In this document: positions 9,211 to 18,299 of the stretch, piece by piece | How the letters are laid out: each line of letters begins with the position of its first letter | Position numbering within the stretch: the stretch's first letter is position 1 | Source of the DNA: Methylomicrobium sp051061015 | Lineage (GTDB): Bacteria > Pseudomonadota > Gammaproteobacteria > Methylococcales > Methylomonadaceae | NCBI GenBank assembly: GCA_051061015.1 | Contig: JBPFEG010000075.1 | Span: 54,432-118,431 of the forward strand | DNA: 64,000 nt | Direction of reading: 5' to 3' | The notes under the pieces: model-generated | Databases searched by the model: none | Told to the model about the DNA's origin: nothing | The model's input: only the letters and a program-made list of their open reading frames with translations | Translations under genes and position numbers: made by a program

Positions 9211-10790
9211 TGAATGACGAATTTGCTTACGAAACCCAGGACCCGTCGCTGAACAAAAAACCCGAACTGCCTCTGGTCTGGCTGCTGCCGATTTGCGCGT
9301 TCATCATCAGCGGCTGGCTGATCTATAAATCGGCTTCCGAAAAAGGCCCGGTCATTACGATCAATTTTCCGACCGCGGAAGGCCTCGAAATCGATAAAAC
9401 CAAAATCCGTTACCTGGACGTCGAAATCGGCAAGGTCACCGATATCAGCATCAATGACGATTCGAAAACGATTCAGGTCACCGCGCAGATGCACCGCACC
9501 GCCGAAAACTACCTGAAACAGAATACCAGTTTCTGGGTCGTGCGCCCGCAGGTCGGCCTGGCCGGTATTTCGGGATTGAATACGCTGCTTTCCGGCGCCT
9601 ACATCGAAGTCAAGCCCGGCGACGGCCCGCACGAACATCATTTTACCGGTCTTCCTGCGGCGCCTGTACTGAAGACAGAGGCCAAAGGCAAACAATTCGT
9701 TCTTGAAACCGCCAATCTCGGTTCGCTCGGTCCCCGCACACAGATCAACTTTCACGGCATTCCGGTCGGCGAAGTGTTGAGTCAGGAACTCTCGGTCAAC
9801 GCCGACTCGATTCGTCTGGTCATTTTCATCAAGGCACCCTACGATCAATTCGTCCGCAAAAACACCCGTTTCTGGAAAGACAGCGGCCTCGATTTATCGG
9901 CCGGCGCGGACGGCTTCAAGGTCCGAACCGGCCCGCTGGTTTCGATGTTGAGCGGCGGCATTGCCTTTCGCACCCCTCCCGACGATACGATCAAGGATGT
10001 GAAGCCGGCATATTCGCTGTTCCATCTTTACGAAAACTACGAACAATCGACCCAGATCGAGTACCGTAATACATTGAAATATGTCATGTATTTCAACGGC
10101 TCTGTGCGTGGCCTGACCGAAGGCGCACCAGTGGAGCTGCGCGGCATACCGATCGGCGCAGTAACCGGCATCAGCCTGGAACTGGACGCAAAGACTGCGG
10201 AAATCCGGATACCGGTCACAATGGATCTTGAACCGGACCGGATCAAGGAAATCAATAATCAGACGGACATTAGCGACAAGGACATGATCTCCCGGCTGAT
10301 CAATAAGGGCTTGCGCGCGCAACTGCGCACGGGCAGCCTGTTGACCGGCCAACTGCTGGTCGATCTCGATTTTCATCCGAACAGCAAAGTGATCCTGCAC
10401 GCTAACAGCGGTCCGTACCAGGAATTTCCGACCATCCCGAGTTCGCTCGATCAATTTACGCACTCGGCGCAAACGATCATGGACAAGATCGCCAAACTGC
10501 CGCTGGAGCAATTGACTACCGAAGCGAATAATACGCTCAAATCGCTCCAAGACACTTCCAAAGCGGCGAATGGGCTGCTCGCCGGAACAGAGCAAACGAT
10601 GCGCAATGCCGACAAGACGCTGCAATCGGCCGACCATCTGTTACGCTTGCTGGAGCCGGGATCGACGACGCGCCATGAATTCGACAAGCTGCTGTTGGAA
10701 CTGAATCAATCGGCCACTTCCATGAGACAACTGACCGATTTTCTGGAACAACATCCTGAAGCGTTGCTGCGAGGAAAAGAAAATGAATAA
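9210..10790 (+). CDS. pqiB: PqiB-like MCE-domain lipid-transport protein
   Basis: PqiB forms a periplasm-spanning tube of stacked MCE domains that carries lipids between membranes. The 526-residue protein has one N-terminal membrane anchor (about residues 18-38), then three MCE-type repeats. Repeat signatures are ITINFPTAEGLEIDKTKIRY, TQINFHGIPVGEVLSQ and VMYFNGSVRGLTEGAPVELRGIPIG. A helical C-terminal tail (LQDTSKAANGLL, MRNADKTLQSADHLL) probably makes the coiled needle. A TTG three bases earlier is possible, but ATG at 9210 overlapping the TGA is preferred. The length is close to E. coli PqiB (546 residues). It overlaps pqiC by eight bases. Confidence 0.93.
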   Translation: MNDEFAYETQDPSLNKKPELPLVWLLPICAFIISGWLIYKSASEKGPVITINFPTAEGLEIDKTKIRYLDVEIGKVTDISINDDSKTIQVTAQMHRTAENYLKQNTSFWVVRPQVGLAGISGLNTLLSGAYIEVKPGDGPHEHHFTGLPAAPVLKTEAKGKQFVLETANLGSLGPRTQINFHGIPVGEVLSQELSVNADSIRLVIFIKAPYDQFVRKNTRFWKDSGLDLSAGADGFKVRTGPLVSMLSGGIAFRTPPDDTIKDVKPAYSLFHLYENYEQSTQIEYRNTLKYVMYFNGSVRGLTEGAPVELRGIPIGAVTGISLELDAKTAEIRIPVTMDLEPDRIKEINNQTDISDKDMISRLINKGLRAQLRTGSLLTGQLLVDLDFHPNSKVILHANSGPYQEFPTIPSSLDQFTHSAQTIMDKIAKLPLEQLTTEANNTLKSLQDTSKAANGLLAGTEQTMRNADKTLQSADHLLRLLEPGSTTRHEFDKLLLELNQSATSMRQLTDFLEQHPEALLRGKENE

Positions 10791-11415
10791 GAAGGTTTTG
10801 TCGACTGCGCTTCGCTTATCCAGGCCGCCTGTATTATCCCGTTTAACGCTGCTTGCCGCATGCCTGCTTACGGCTTGCGCTACCACGCCGGAAACGCATT
10901 TCTATGTCTTGAGCCCGCTGACTCTACCCTCGCAAACAGTCTCATCCAAAGCCCCAAAACGGCTGATTGGCCTCGGCCCGGTCACTGTACCCGCGCTACT
11001 CGAACGCAGGCAGATCATCACCCGCACCGGCGACAACAGCATCGCTTCCAGCGAATTCAACCAATGGGCCGCTCCGTTAAAGGAATCGCTCACCGAAACG
11101 CTGGCGCAAAACCTCTCCGCCCTGCTGCCGGATGACATCGTCAAGGCCTATCCGTGGAGCGCCTATGGCGACATGGACTTTCACATCATCATCGACATTA
11201 TCCGTTTTGAAACGAATGCGGCCCAGACCGCGGAGCTCACCGCGAATTGGTCGATCATGGACGACAAATCGCTTCGCCTGATCCAGCATGGTCAAGCAAA
11301 GATTACCCGCCCTCAAGGCGGTTCAAGCCGAGCCGATGCGGTCAAGGCGCTTAGCGAGAGTTTGCAGGACTTCAGCAGGCAATTGGCCGATGCCGCGCGC
11401 CTTATCAAAAAGTGA
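10783..11415 (+). CDS. pqiC: PqiC-like outer-membrane lipoprotein (DUF330 family)
   Basis: PqiC is an outer-membrane lipoprotein that docks with PqiB. The 210-residue product has a lipoprotein signal ending in LLAACLLTAC, with Cys32 (or Cys27) as the lipidation site. The family segment THFYVLSPL follows, then the characteristic LIGLGPVTVPALLERRQIITR and NQWAAPLKESLTETLAQNL. The start codon lies inside the end of pqiB, so the two are coupled. It is the last gene of the fae-like/pqi run and converges on the ammonia-lyase operon; the 64-base gap contains a T-tract but no clear hairpin. Confidence 0.9.
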   Translation: MNKKVLSTALRLSRPPVLSRLTLLAACLLTACATTPETHFYVLSPLTLPSQTVSSKAPKRLIGLGPVTVPALLERRQIITRTGDNSIASSEFNQWAAPLKESLTETLAQNLSALLPDDIVKAYPWSAYGDMDFHIIIDIIRFETNAAQTAELTANWSIMDDKSLRLIQHGQAKITRPQGGSSRADAVKALSESLQDFSRQLADAARLIKK

Positions 11416-11479
11416 CAATTGGCAAAATAACTGAACGGCCTACTTGCTGATTTTTTTCATTTAAATGCACCGCTTGAGG

Positions 11480-13024
11480 TCAATCGTACAGATTCCAATG
11501 CCGTCCGCGAATCCATTCTAAAATTCCCCGCAATTCCTTTTCGAGGCTTCTGTCCTCACTCAAAAAAGCGCTCTGTTCGCGCACCTGCCGTATCGTACCC
11601 ACGACAGCCGGACTCAATGCCTCAACTCCGCCTCTAAGCTCTACACCCTGCACCGCCGCCAGCAGCACCGCTCCGGCGGCCTGTTCGGTCAGTTCAATCA
11701 CCCGGATCGCGTCCCGGGCCGCGATCGTGCCCATGCTGACCTTGTCCTGATTGTGACACTCGGTCGAACGGGAGAAGACGCTCGCCGGCATGGTCAGTTT
11801 CAGCGCTTCGGCGGTCCAGGCGGAGACGGCAATCTGCACGGCCTTGAAACCGTGGTTCAGGATCGCTTTATCGCCCATCGAACCTGACAGGTTGGCAGGC
11901 AAGCCGTGATTGAATTTCGGATCCATCAACTGCGCCATTTGCCGGTCCATCAGATCGGCCAGGTTCGCGACCGCGGTCTTTAATCCGTCCATCGCGAACG
12001 CAATGTGGCCGCCGTAAAAATGGCCGCCGTGCAGCACATGCTCGCCTTCCGCATCGATGATCGGATTGTCATTTGCGCTGTTCAGTTCGTTCTCGATGAA
12101 CTGGCGCAACCAGGGCAAGGAATCTTCGAGCACGCCGATCACATGAGGAGCGCAGCGCAGCGAATAGCGGTCCTGCAGGCGGGTGTCGTTGCGCGGCGCC
12201 GCCTCGGTCAGTTGCAGGTCGGACCGGATGCGGCCGGCCACGCGGCTTTGTCCCGGATGCGGTTTGACAGTGAACAGCTTTTCGTCGTAATGATACGCAT
12301 TGCCGTGTAATGCAATTGAGGCCAGGCTGGTAATCCGGGTCGTCAGCCGGGACAGGTATTCGGCCCGTTGAAACGCCAGGCAGGCCACGCCGGTCATTGC
12401 CGCGGTGCCGTTCATGATCGCGAGGCCTTCTTTCGGTTTCAGGATCAAGGGCTCGATGCCGAGGTTGGCGAATACGTCCGCAGCGATGCGGCGCTCGCCC
12501 CGGTACAACACCTCGCGTTCGCCGGCCAGCACCGCCGCGACATACGACAGCGGCGTCAGATCACCGCTCGCACCGACCGAGCCTTCCTTCGGGATCAACG
12601 GAAGAATGTCGTGTTCGAGCAAACCGGCCAAACGTTCCAGCAACAGGTAGCGTACACCCGAATAGCCCTGTGCAAGACTGTTCAGGCGCACGGCCAGAAT
12701 CGCGCGGGTTTCTTCAGGATTGAAATATTCGCCGAGGCCGCAGCCGTGGAAGGTGTAGAGATGTTTCGAGAGTTCGTTGACCAGATCAAGCGGAATCGGC
12801 ACGGTGCAGGAGTCGCCGAAGCCGGTCGTCACGCCATAGACGAAACCTTGCTCGTGCAGTAATGTCTCGATAAAACGTGCCCCTTTGTCGATGCGCTCGA
12901 TGAAGGCTGGGGCACAGCTCAATTCAGCCTTCGCTTGTCTGGCGGAAATCAGGCCGATGTCTTCGATGCGCAGCAGACGGCCGTCGAAAACGACGGACTG
13001 AGTTAGAGTTGGTGGATTTTTCAT
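11480..13024 (-). CDS. Aromatic amino acid ammonia-lyase (HAL/TAL family) of an aryl-polyene-type operon
   Basis: Family members remove ammonia from histidine, tyrosine or phenylalanine using an MIO cofactor formed from Ala-Ser-Gly. Here that triad is A152-S153-G154 in GSVGASGDLTPLS, and the catalytic Tyr loop is YGVTTGFGD (63-70). ATG at 13024 is chosen over 13036 because it overlaps the upstream stop in ATGA; this gives 514 residues. The context (acyl carrier proteins, ligase, chain-length factor) argues against histidine catabolism. It suggests supply of an aryl starter unit such as 4-coumarate for a polyene lipid, but substrate specificity is not proven by sequence. It is the last gene of the operon. 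Confidence 0.85.
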   Translation of the reverse strand: MKNPPTLTQSVVFDGRLLRIEDIGLISARQAKAELSCAPAFIERIDKGARFIETLLHEQGFVYGVTTGFGDSCTVPIPLDLVNELSKHLYTFHGCGLGEYFNPEETRAILAVRLNSLAQGYSGVRYLLLERLAGLLEHDILPLIPKEGSVGASGDLTPLSYVAAVLAGEREVLYRGERRIAADVFANLGIEPLILKPKEGLAIMNGTAAMTGVACLAFQRAEYLSRLTTRITSLASIALHGNAYHYDEKLFTVKPHPGQSRVAGRIRSDLQLTEAAPRNDTRLQDRYSLRCAPHVIGVLEDSLPWLRQFIENELNSANDNPIIDAEGEHVLHGGHFYGGHIAFAMDGLKTAVANLADLMDRQMAQLMDPKFNHGLPANLSGSMGDKAILNHGFKAVQIAVSAWTAEALKLTMPASVFSRSTECHNQDKVSMGTIAARDAIRVIELTEQAAGAVLLAAVQGVELRGGVEALSPAVVGTIRQVREQSAFLSEDRSLEKELRGILEWIRGRHWNLYD

Positions 13025-13944
13025 TCCAATCGCCAAAACAGATAAAAATTAAACCATTGCAAAGGTTCTTTCAGACAATATTCCTGCAGCCGGTTCGCAT
13101 AGTGTTGAATCGTTTCGCGCAGCGATTCATCGCGGCTGTTGCGCGGAAATTTCAGGCCCTCACTGAACGTATCGAAATAAATGACATATTTGCCGCGCCG
13201 CTTCAGGCAAAATACCGTGAAAACAGGGCATCTTAACAACGAGGCCAGAATGAACGGCCCTTGCGGAAACCGCGCCTTCGCCCCAAAAAACTCGGCCTCG
13301 GAGACGCGCTGCCGATTGTTGACCGGCGTCCGGTCCGCAGCCACAATCACGATCTCGCCCTGCTCTATCTTATCGGTCAATAACATCGAAGTCGCCGCGC
13401 TGATTTCGGTGACCTGGATCAAATTCAGCCGGCTCGCGCTGTTGTAGCGGCTCAACAGCTCGTTGAATTTTTCCGCATGCCGGGTATGCACGAGCACATT
13501 GACGCGGATGTTTTTTTCCAGATTCGCGATAACCCGGCAAACTTCCAGATTGCCCAGATGCGAGCCGAGCAGCAGCACGCCTTGCCCTTGCGCGATCCTC
13601 TCGAACACTGGCTCTCGGCCTCGGTATTCGACATCGTTCAGGGTAACCAGACCTGCCCAGGCCGCCAGTTTATCGAGTATCGCTTCCGCGAAAGTCATGA
13701 AATGCCGGAAACTGCCGCGCAGGTCGCCGCGCGATGCCCTATCGGGAGCAAATTCGGAAATCCGGCGCAGATAATCGCGACTCGCCGTTCTGCCCTCGCG
13801 GTTGACCAGCCAGTAATAAGCGACCACCGGGTATAAAAAAACCTGCACGATCGAACGACCGCCGAGACGGTAAACCCATAATAGAGCGCGCATACCCCAA
13901 ACCAGGCTGTACTCGCCCATCTCGGCCCAATGCGGCTTTTTCAT
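13021..13944 (-). CDS. LpxL/HtrB-type lipid acyltransferase
   Basis: This 307-residue protein belongs to the lysophospholipid/lipid A acyltransferase family. The catalytic motif is HLGNLE (H-x4-E) in LLLGSHLGNLEVCR, followed by VNVLVHTRHAEKF, EIVIVAADRTPVNNR and the FFGAKARFPQGPFILA segment typical of the family. One hydrophobic N-terminal segment would place it at the inner membrane. The open frame extends to 14556, but that extension is a shadow of the glycosyltransferase gene. ATG at 13944 overlaps that gene's TGA in ATGA. In aryl-polyene clusters such an enzyme helps attach the polyene acyl chain to a lipid carrier; that role is inferred here. Confidence 0.85.
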   Translation of the reverse strand: MKKPHWAEMGEYSLVWGMRALLWVYRLGGRSIVQVFLYPVVAYYWLVNREGRTASRDYLRRISEFAPDRASRGDLRGSFRHFMTFAEAILDKLAAWAGLVTLNDVEYRGREPVFERIAQGQGVLLLGSHLGNLEVCRVIANLEKNIRVNVLVHTRHAEKFNELLSRYNSASRLNLIQVTEISAATSMLLTDKIEQGEIVIVAADRTPVNNRQRVSEAEFFGAKARFPQGPFILASLLRCPVFTVFCLKRRGKYVIYFDTFSEGLKFPRNSRDESLRETIQHYANRLQEYCLKEPLQWFNFYLFWRLE

Positions 13945-14675
13945 GGCCAATGCCTCAGAATCAGTCCCGGCAGACGCGCCAGCATCCCGAAAAACAACCG
14001 CGCATGAATTTTCGAGATCATCAGATTGTCGCGCCATAGCCGGAAATGGGAGAGCCCATCCAGCGGATAACTGACTCGCGTCGGCAAATTGATCACCCGT
14101 ATGCCCTGCCAGTACAGCCTGACGATGATATCGATGTCGAAATCCATGCGCTGGCTGATTGCGGCATTGGCACACACGCGCTCGACTGCTGCCAGCGGAT
14201 ACAGCCGAAAACCGCACATTGCATCCCCGATCGAAAATGACAGGGTATTGATCCAGACCCAAAGATTGGTGAACTGGCGGCCGTACTGCCGGCTTTTTGG
14301 CGCATCCGCGCCGAAGACGGGCTGGCCGGCAATCAATGCCTCGGGATGCTGCCGGCTTGCCGCCAGGAAGTGCGGTAAGTCTTCGATCTGATGCTGGCCG
14401 TCCGCGTCGACCTGCAGGGCGTGCGTAAAGCCTTCGGCACGGGCGGCCCGAAAGCCATCCAGTACCGCCGCGCCCTTGCCGCCGTTTTCGGCGCGCACGA
14501 TCAATGTCAGCCAATCGGCTTCTTCGCGGGCGCACCTTTCGAGTACCCGCCGGCACTCCTCCGAACTGCCGTCGTCGATCAAAAAGCCATGTAACCCGAA
14601 AGGCTTGAGTGCCGCGAGGACATGCGGCAGTGCCTGTTCGTGATTAAAAACGGGGATAATGATGCAGGTTTTCAA
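13941..14675 (-). CDS. Family 2 glycosyltransferase
   Basis: A 244-residue GT-A fold glycosyltransferase. The N-terminus CIIIPVFNHEQALPHVL and the nucleotide-sugar motif FLIDDGSSEE are followed by VDADGQHQ, which contains the DxD metal-binding triad. A C-terminal hydrophobic stretch (LFFGMLARLPGLILRHW) may tether it to the membrane. Glycosyltransferases of this type occur in aryl-polyene and related clusters, where they are thought to build the sugar-lipid head group. It is translationally coupled on both sides (ATGA with the acyltransferase, four-base overlap with the ligase). Donor and acceptor are unknown. Confidence 0.87.
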   Translation of the reverse strand: MKTCIIIPVFNHEQALPHVLAALKPFGLHGFLIDDGSSEECRRVLERCAREEADWLTLIVRAENGGKGAAVLDGFRAARAEGFTHALQVDADGQHQIEDLPHFLAASRQHPEALIAGQPVFGADAPKSRQYGRQFTNLWVWINTLSFSIGDAMCGFRLYPLAAVERVCANAAISQRMDFDIDIIVRLYWQGIRVINLPTRVSYPLDGLSHFRLWRDNLMISKIHARLFFGMLARLPGLILRHWP

Positions 14676-16381
14676 GACGCGGCTCCATAAACCAGGCGTC
14701 CGGCGCTATAAGCCGCGGCTTCCGTCCGGTATTGAAAATACAATTTTCCGGGCGCTGCCTGCCATTTCAAACAGAGGTCAAGCTCGTCATTCGGACGGAT
14801 CATTTTGCCGAATTTGATCACTTCCATATGCGAAAAAGACGCCATGACCGGAAAGAAAAGCTTGCCGAAATGCTCGGCCCAGCCGATCTGGACCACACCC
14901 GGCAGCAGCGGAAAATTCGGAAAATGATCGGTAAAATAACGCAGTTCCTTCGGCACCTTGATTTGCAGGCGTACCACGGCAGCATCCGTTTCGGCGGCCA
15001 GCACTCTTGGCAGCGTGTGAGTATCCAGATTCATTAGCGCGGTCAAGAGCTCCCGGTTCACTTTGCCTTGCGGGGTGAGCGGAATCTGGTTTACAAACAG
15101 CCATTTTCTGGGGAGCGCGACCGCGTCGAAACTATCGGCAAGCACTATCCTGAGCTGCTGGATGAAAGCGTTTCTACCCTGATCTTTCAGCTGTGCCGCG
15201 CCGCTCTCGCTCAAAACGGCGGCGATGCCGACGACGTCGCGGTGGCGCTCCAGCACCAGCGCGTACGCTTCCGCTATCCAGGGCGTGTCCTGAAGATGCT
15301 GTTCCAGAGCGCTCAAAGACAGCCGTTTCTCTTCGATCTTGACGATACGGTCCTGTCTTCCCTGCAACAGCAGACGGCCATCTTCCAGTTGCGTCAGACG
15401 GTCGTCCAGTTCCAGACCATCCTGATCGTTTAAATAAGGCGAATACAGATACGATCGGTCACCAATCCGCTGGATCTCGATGCCTGCAAACGGCTGCCAG
15501 GGTAGATCACTCTGGCCGCGACTCTGCCGCCAGGCAATGCCGCCCGTTTCCGTGCTGCCATAAATTTCGATCACGCTGCGTCCGGCCGAGCTGAAAATTT
15601 GCGCTGCCGCCTCGACGGGCAAAGGGCCGCCGGAGCTGAAAATCGCCGGGAGTTCTGCAATCTGCTCCCAGGGCGAGTGCTCATCGAGCCGTTTCAAGTG
15701 ACCCGGACTTGCGATCCAGCAAATCCGCGCGGGGACGCCATCGGCCAGCAACGTTTCGGGGCTCAAAGCCATCGAACTGCAAAAGCAGCGTCTCGCCGCC
15801 AGCGGCCATAGCACCCTGAACAACAGCCCATAGATATGCTGATGGCTGACCGTGCCCGCGACGCACGCGCCTCCCAACGTGTTTCCCCAGAGATTTTCGA
15901 GCGTGTCGATTTCGGCCTGCAACTGGCGCAAGGTTTTCGGCACCGCTTTCGGCTGGCCCGAGGAGCCGGAGGTAAACAGCACAATACGTGGCGCATTGGG
16001 ATCGAAAATGTCCGCAATCCCACCCGTATCTTCTGGAAAGCGCACATCCGGATCGAAAGGCTCGGCCTCCGGCCAGTCGCCCAGCAACCGGCAGCCTTCC
16101 CGCTTGAGCTGCCGCGCAGTTTCTGGAAGGTTGTTGCCGGGAATCCAGATCTCCTTGCCCGCATGAAGCAGCGCGAACAGTCCGGCCGCAAACGGGTAAG
16201 CATCCTGCGTATACAGCGCATAACGTTGATCGGGTTCATTGCGCACTATTTGCGTCCAATAACCGACTGCGGCAGCAAATTCGCCGCTTCGATACAGTCG
16301 TCCCTGATGCAGCGCGAGCGGCGAGGAATCCTGTCTGCATACCGCGAGGCACTCGGACAGTGAAATCAAGTTATTCTGCAT
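14672..16381 (-). CDS. Acyl/aryl-AMP ligase fused to a FabA/FabZ-like dehydratase domain
   Basis: A 569-residue two-domain protein. The first 450 or so residues form an adenylating enzyme with the ATP loop LFTSGSSGQPK (135-145) and the A5 motif IYGSTETGG. It should activate an aryl or acyl acid for loading onto an acyl carrier protein. The last 110 residues form a hot-dog dehydratase domain with the motif HFPNFPLLPGVVQ, which carries the catalytic His. In many aryl-polyene clusters these are two separate genes, so this is a fusion. Overlaps with both neighbours show tight coupling. In this pathway it would load the product of the ammonia lyase; that link is inference. Confidence 0.85.
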   Translation of the reverse strand: MQNNLISLSECLAVCRQDSSPLALHQGRLYRSGEFAAAVGYWTQIVRNEPDQRYALYTQDAYPFAAGLFALLHAGKEIWIPGNNLPETARQLKREGCRLLGDWPEAEPFDPDVRFPEDTGGIADIFDPNAPRIVLFTSGSSGQPKAVPKTLRQLQAEIDTLENLWGNTLGGACVAGTVSHQHIYGLLFRVLWPLAARRCFCSSMALSPETLLADGVPARICWIASPGHLKRLDEHSPWEQIAELPAIFSSGGPLPVEAAAQIFSSAGRSVIEIYGSTETGGIAWRQSRGQSDLPWQPFAGIEIQRIGDRSYLYSPYLNDQDGLELDDRLTQLEDGRLLLQGRQDRIVKIEEKRLSLSALEQHLQDTPWIAEAYALVLERHRDVVGIAAVLSESGAAQLKDQGRNAFIQQLRIVLADSFDAVALPRKWLFVNQIPLTPQGKVNRELLTALMNLDTHTLPRVLAAETDAAVVRLQIKVPKELRYFTDHFPNFPLLPGVVQIGWAEHFGKLFFPVMASFSHMEVIKFGKMIRPNDELDLCLKWQAAPGKLYFQYRTEAAAYSAGRLVYGAAS

Positions 16382-16940
16382 GTTTTTGCGTTTTAATCCG
16401 CACCCAGTATTCGCCGCCGAACAAAATGCCCATCAACAGATAAGCAATCAGGCCATTGTACAAGCTCCAGACCTCGAAGCTGCTCCATAAGGCGGTGGCC
16501 AAGGCGATGCCGCCGTTCAACAAGAAAAACCCGCACCAGACTTGAGTCACGCGCCGCGTGTAGGCAACGCCGGAAGGCGGCAGATCGGGATGATTCAGAC
16601 GAGCCAGCCGTTCGATTACGGTCGGTTGACGGATGAGGCTCCAGCCAAAAAGACCCAGCATCGCGCCGTTCACGACGACTGGATAAAAACGCAGGGTGAT
16701 CAGATCGTTACGCCAGACTGCGGCGGCACAGAAAATCAGCGCGGCGAGCCCTATCAGTCGGCCTCCCGGTACACGACCGCCCCCTGATGCCTGTCTGAGC
16801 GTGATTGCGACGATCAAAACTGCGGCAATTTTCCAGGGTTCGAAATAACGGATGCCGAAATAAACGGCAAAAGGATAGGCGACAGTCAAAAGACCCAAGG
16901 CAATAGTGACGAACAGGCGCATAAATTCGTTAAGGCTCAA
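16371..16940 (-). CDS. Integral membrane protein of the aryl-polyene-type operon (COG4648-like)
   Basis: A 189-residue, very hydrophobic protein with about five to six membrane segments. Examples are FVTIALGLLTVAYPFAVYFG, LIGLAALIFCAAAVW, VVVNGAMLGLFGWSL and the C-terminal LYNGLIAYLLMGILFGGEYW. It resembles the small membrane proteins regularly found beside the acyl carrier proteins in aryl-polyene clusters, whose biochemical role is not established. The start could also be the Met at codon 7. It overlaps the ligase gene by 11 bases and lies 58 bases downstream of the first acyl carrier protein. Confidence 0.7.
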   Translation of the reverse strand: MSLNEFMRLFVTIALGLLTVAYPFAVYFGIRYFEPWKIAAVLIVAITLRQASGGGRVPGGRLIGLAALIFCAAAVWRNDLITLRFYPVVVNGAMLGLFGWSLIRQPTVIERLARLNHPDLPPSGVAYTRRVTQVWCGFFLLNGGIALATALWSSFEVWSLYNGLIAYLLMGILFGGEYWVRIKTQKHAE

Positions 16941-16998
16941 GACTCAACGTAAAAGGCGGATTTTGTTCTGTGAGTTTTTCATCTTGGGCCTTGCGCAT

Positions 16999-17256
16999 TT
17001 ACCCTTGTGCGTCCTGCATCATCTTGTAAACGGCCTCGACCACATCGCCGATCGTGCGCGCCGACTTGAAATCTTCCGGTTTGACCGCCCTGCCCGTGAT
17101 TTCCTTCAGCCTGACGATCATGTCGACCGCATCGATGCTGTCGAAATCGAGGTCTTCATAAAGCCGCGCCTCCGGCGTAATGCTCTCTTTGTCCAATTCA
17201 AACATCTCGACCATCAATCCCCGGATGGCCGTCAAAATTTGTTCACGATTTTCCAT
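16999..17256 (-). CDS. Acyl carrier protein A
   Basis: An 85-residue acyl carrier protein that carries the growing chain on a phosphopantetheine arm. The attachment site is Ser40 in DLDFDSIDAVDM. The acidic helix-2 region and the conserved ending TIGDVVEAVYKMM fit the fold. An open frame reaches 17451, but that part is antiparallel noise within the next gene; ATG at 17256 fits the family N-terminus (MENREQILTAI). It is paired with a second carrier protein eight bases upstream, as is usual in aryl-polyene clusters. Confidence 0.9.
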   Translation of the reverse strand: MENREQILTAIRGLMVEMFELDKESITPEARLYEDLDFDSIDAVDMIVRLKEITGRAVKPEDFKSARTIGDVVEAVYKMMQDAQG

Positions 17257-17263
17257 TATTGTC

Positions 17264-17512
17264 TCAACTGCGCGCGAATTGAATGTAGTTCGCCAAGGCG
17301 GAAACCGAAGCGAAGATTTTCGCCACATCTTCTTTTTCGGCATTAATTTTGACATTATATTTTTTTCGGATCGCGAGGCCCAATTCGAGTGCGTCGATCG
17401 AATCGAGCCCCAATCCTTCATTAAACAGTGCGGTATCGCTGGCGATGTCATCGATGCCGATATCCTCCAAATCCAGCGTTTCGATGATCAGTTGTTTCAA
17501 TTCATTTTCCAT
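17264..17512 (-). CDS. Acyl carrier protein B
   Basis: An 82-residue acyl carrier protein with the phosphopantetheine site Ser38 in GLGLDSIDALELG. The tail IFASVSALANYIQ is typical of the helix-4 end. Two distinct carrier proteins in tandem are characteristic of aryl-polyene and related fatty-acid-like pathways, where one may receive the starter and the other carry elongation. Which does which here cannot be told from sequence. Its start codon overlaps the end of the PlsC-like gene by 11 bases. Confidence 0.9.
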   Translation of the reverse strand: MENELKQLIIETLDLEDIGIDDIASDTALFNEGLGLDSIDALELGLAIRKKYNVKINAEKEDVAKIFASVSALANYIQFARS

Positions 17513-18299
17513 GATTCTGATAAATTTCTCTTTGTTGAGTGAAATAATCCTGCAAGAACTGGTTTAGGCGGCGCACCGCGATCGACTTGGGTTCGATCTT
17601 TTGAAAATCCGCCACGGGGATATCTTCGCCGACATGCATCGCCAGATGAAAACGCCGCCGGTAAGGAATGCTGTACCAAGGCTCGGCCTTAGTCAGCGTG
17701 CTCGGATAGCAGGACAGCGTGACCGGGGTGACGATTGCCCCGGCCTGCAGCGCGATCGCGGCGGCACCGCGCTGGAAACGGTAGGGCTTGCCGGGCACCG
17801 AACGGGTGCCTTCCGGAAAGATGACCATCGAGCCGCCCGCGCGCAGCCAGTCCACGCATTCCCCGATCATCTGCTCGGGATCGCCGTTGCTGATGTAGCC
17901 GGCATTCAGAATTGGTCCGCGCATCGCAGGATTCTGCCAGAGCGACGCCTTCACGATGCAGCTTGCTTCCCGGACCCTGCTGATCAGAAATACGATGTCG
18001 ACCAGCGTCGGGTGATTCGCGAGAATCAGCTGGCCGGGCCGGTTCAGTTTTTCCAGACCGACGATCTCATAGGTCATGATGCCGATCCGGTGCATCAGGC
18101 CGATGAATAGATAAAAGCTGTAATGCACGACATGCTGGCCTCGTTTGATTTTCTCGCGGCGATTGCCGGGCAGGATCGACAAGACCGGGAAAACCAGCAC
18201 CCACAGCAAAAAACCGCCGATCCCGAACGTCGTAAAACTGACTGCGGTCCCGAAAAGGCGCCAGACGTAGTTCAGCCTGTACGCTAAATTTTTTCCCAT
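17502..18299 (-). CDS. PlsC-like acyltransferase of the aryl-polyene-type operon
   Basis: A 265-residue member of the 1-acylglycerol-3-phosphate acyltransferase family. The catalytic block ILANHPTLVD holds the H-x4-D motif, and the acceptor-binding block IFPEGTRSVPG follows. An N-terminal hydrophobic segment (TFGIGGFLLWVLVFPVLSIL) anchors it in the inner membrane. The open frame runs on to 18473; ATG at 18299 is preferred because it overlaps the preceding gene by only 16 bases and gives a normal N-terminus. It likely transfers acyl groups during assembly of the lipid-linked polyene; this is inferred from context. Confidence 0.85.
   Translation of the reverse strand: MGKNLAYRLNYVWRLFGTAVSFTTFGIGGFLLWVLVFPVLSILPGNRREKIKRGQHVVHYSFYLFIGLMHRIGIMTYEIVGLEKLNRPGQLILANHPTLVDIVFLISRVREASCIVKASLWQNPAMRGPILNAGYISNGDPEQMIGECVDWLRAGGSMVIFPEGTRSVPGKPYRFQRGAAAIALQAGAIVTPVTLSCYPSTLTKAEPWYSIPYRRRFHLAMHVGEDIPVADFQKIEPKSIAVRRLNQFLQDYFTQQREIYQNHGK

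Noticed and set aside
13945..14556. N-terminal extension of the LpxL-type acyltransferase frame
   Set aside because: The extension lies antiparallel in frame space over the glycosyltransferase gene, is Arg/Pro-rich nonsense, and ATG 13944 couples to the previous stop.
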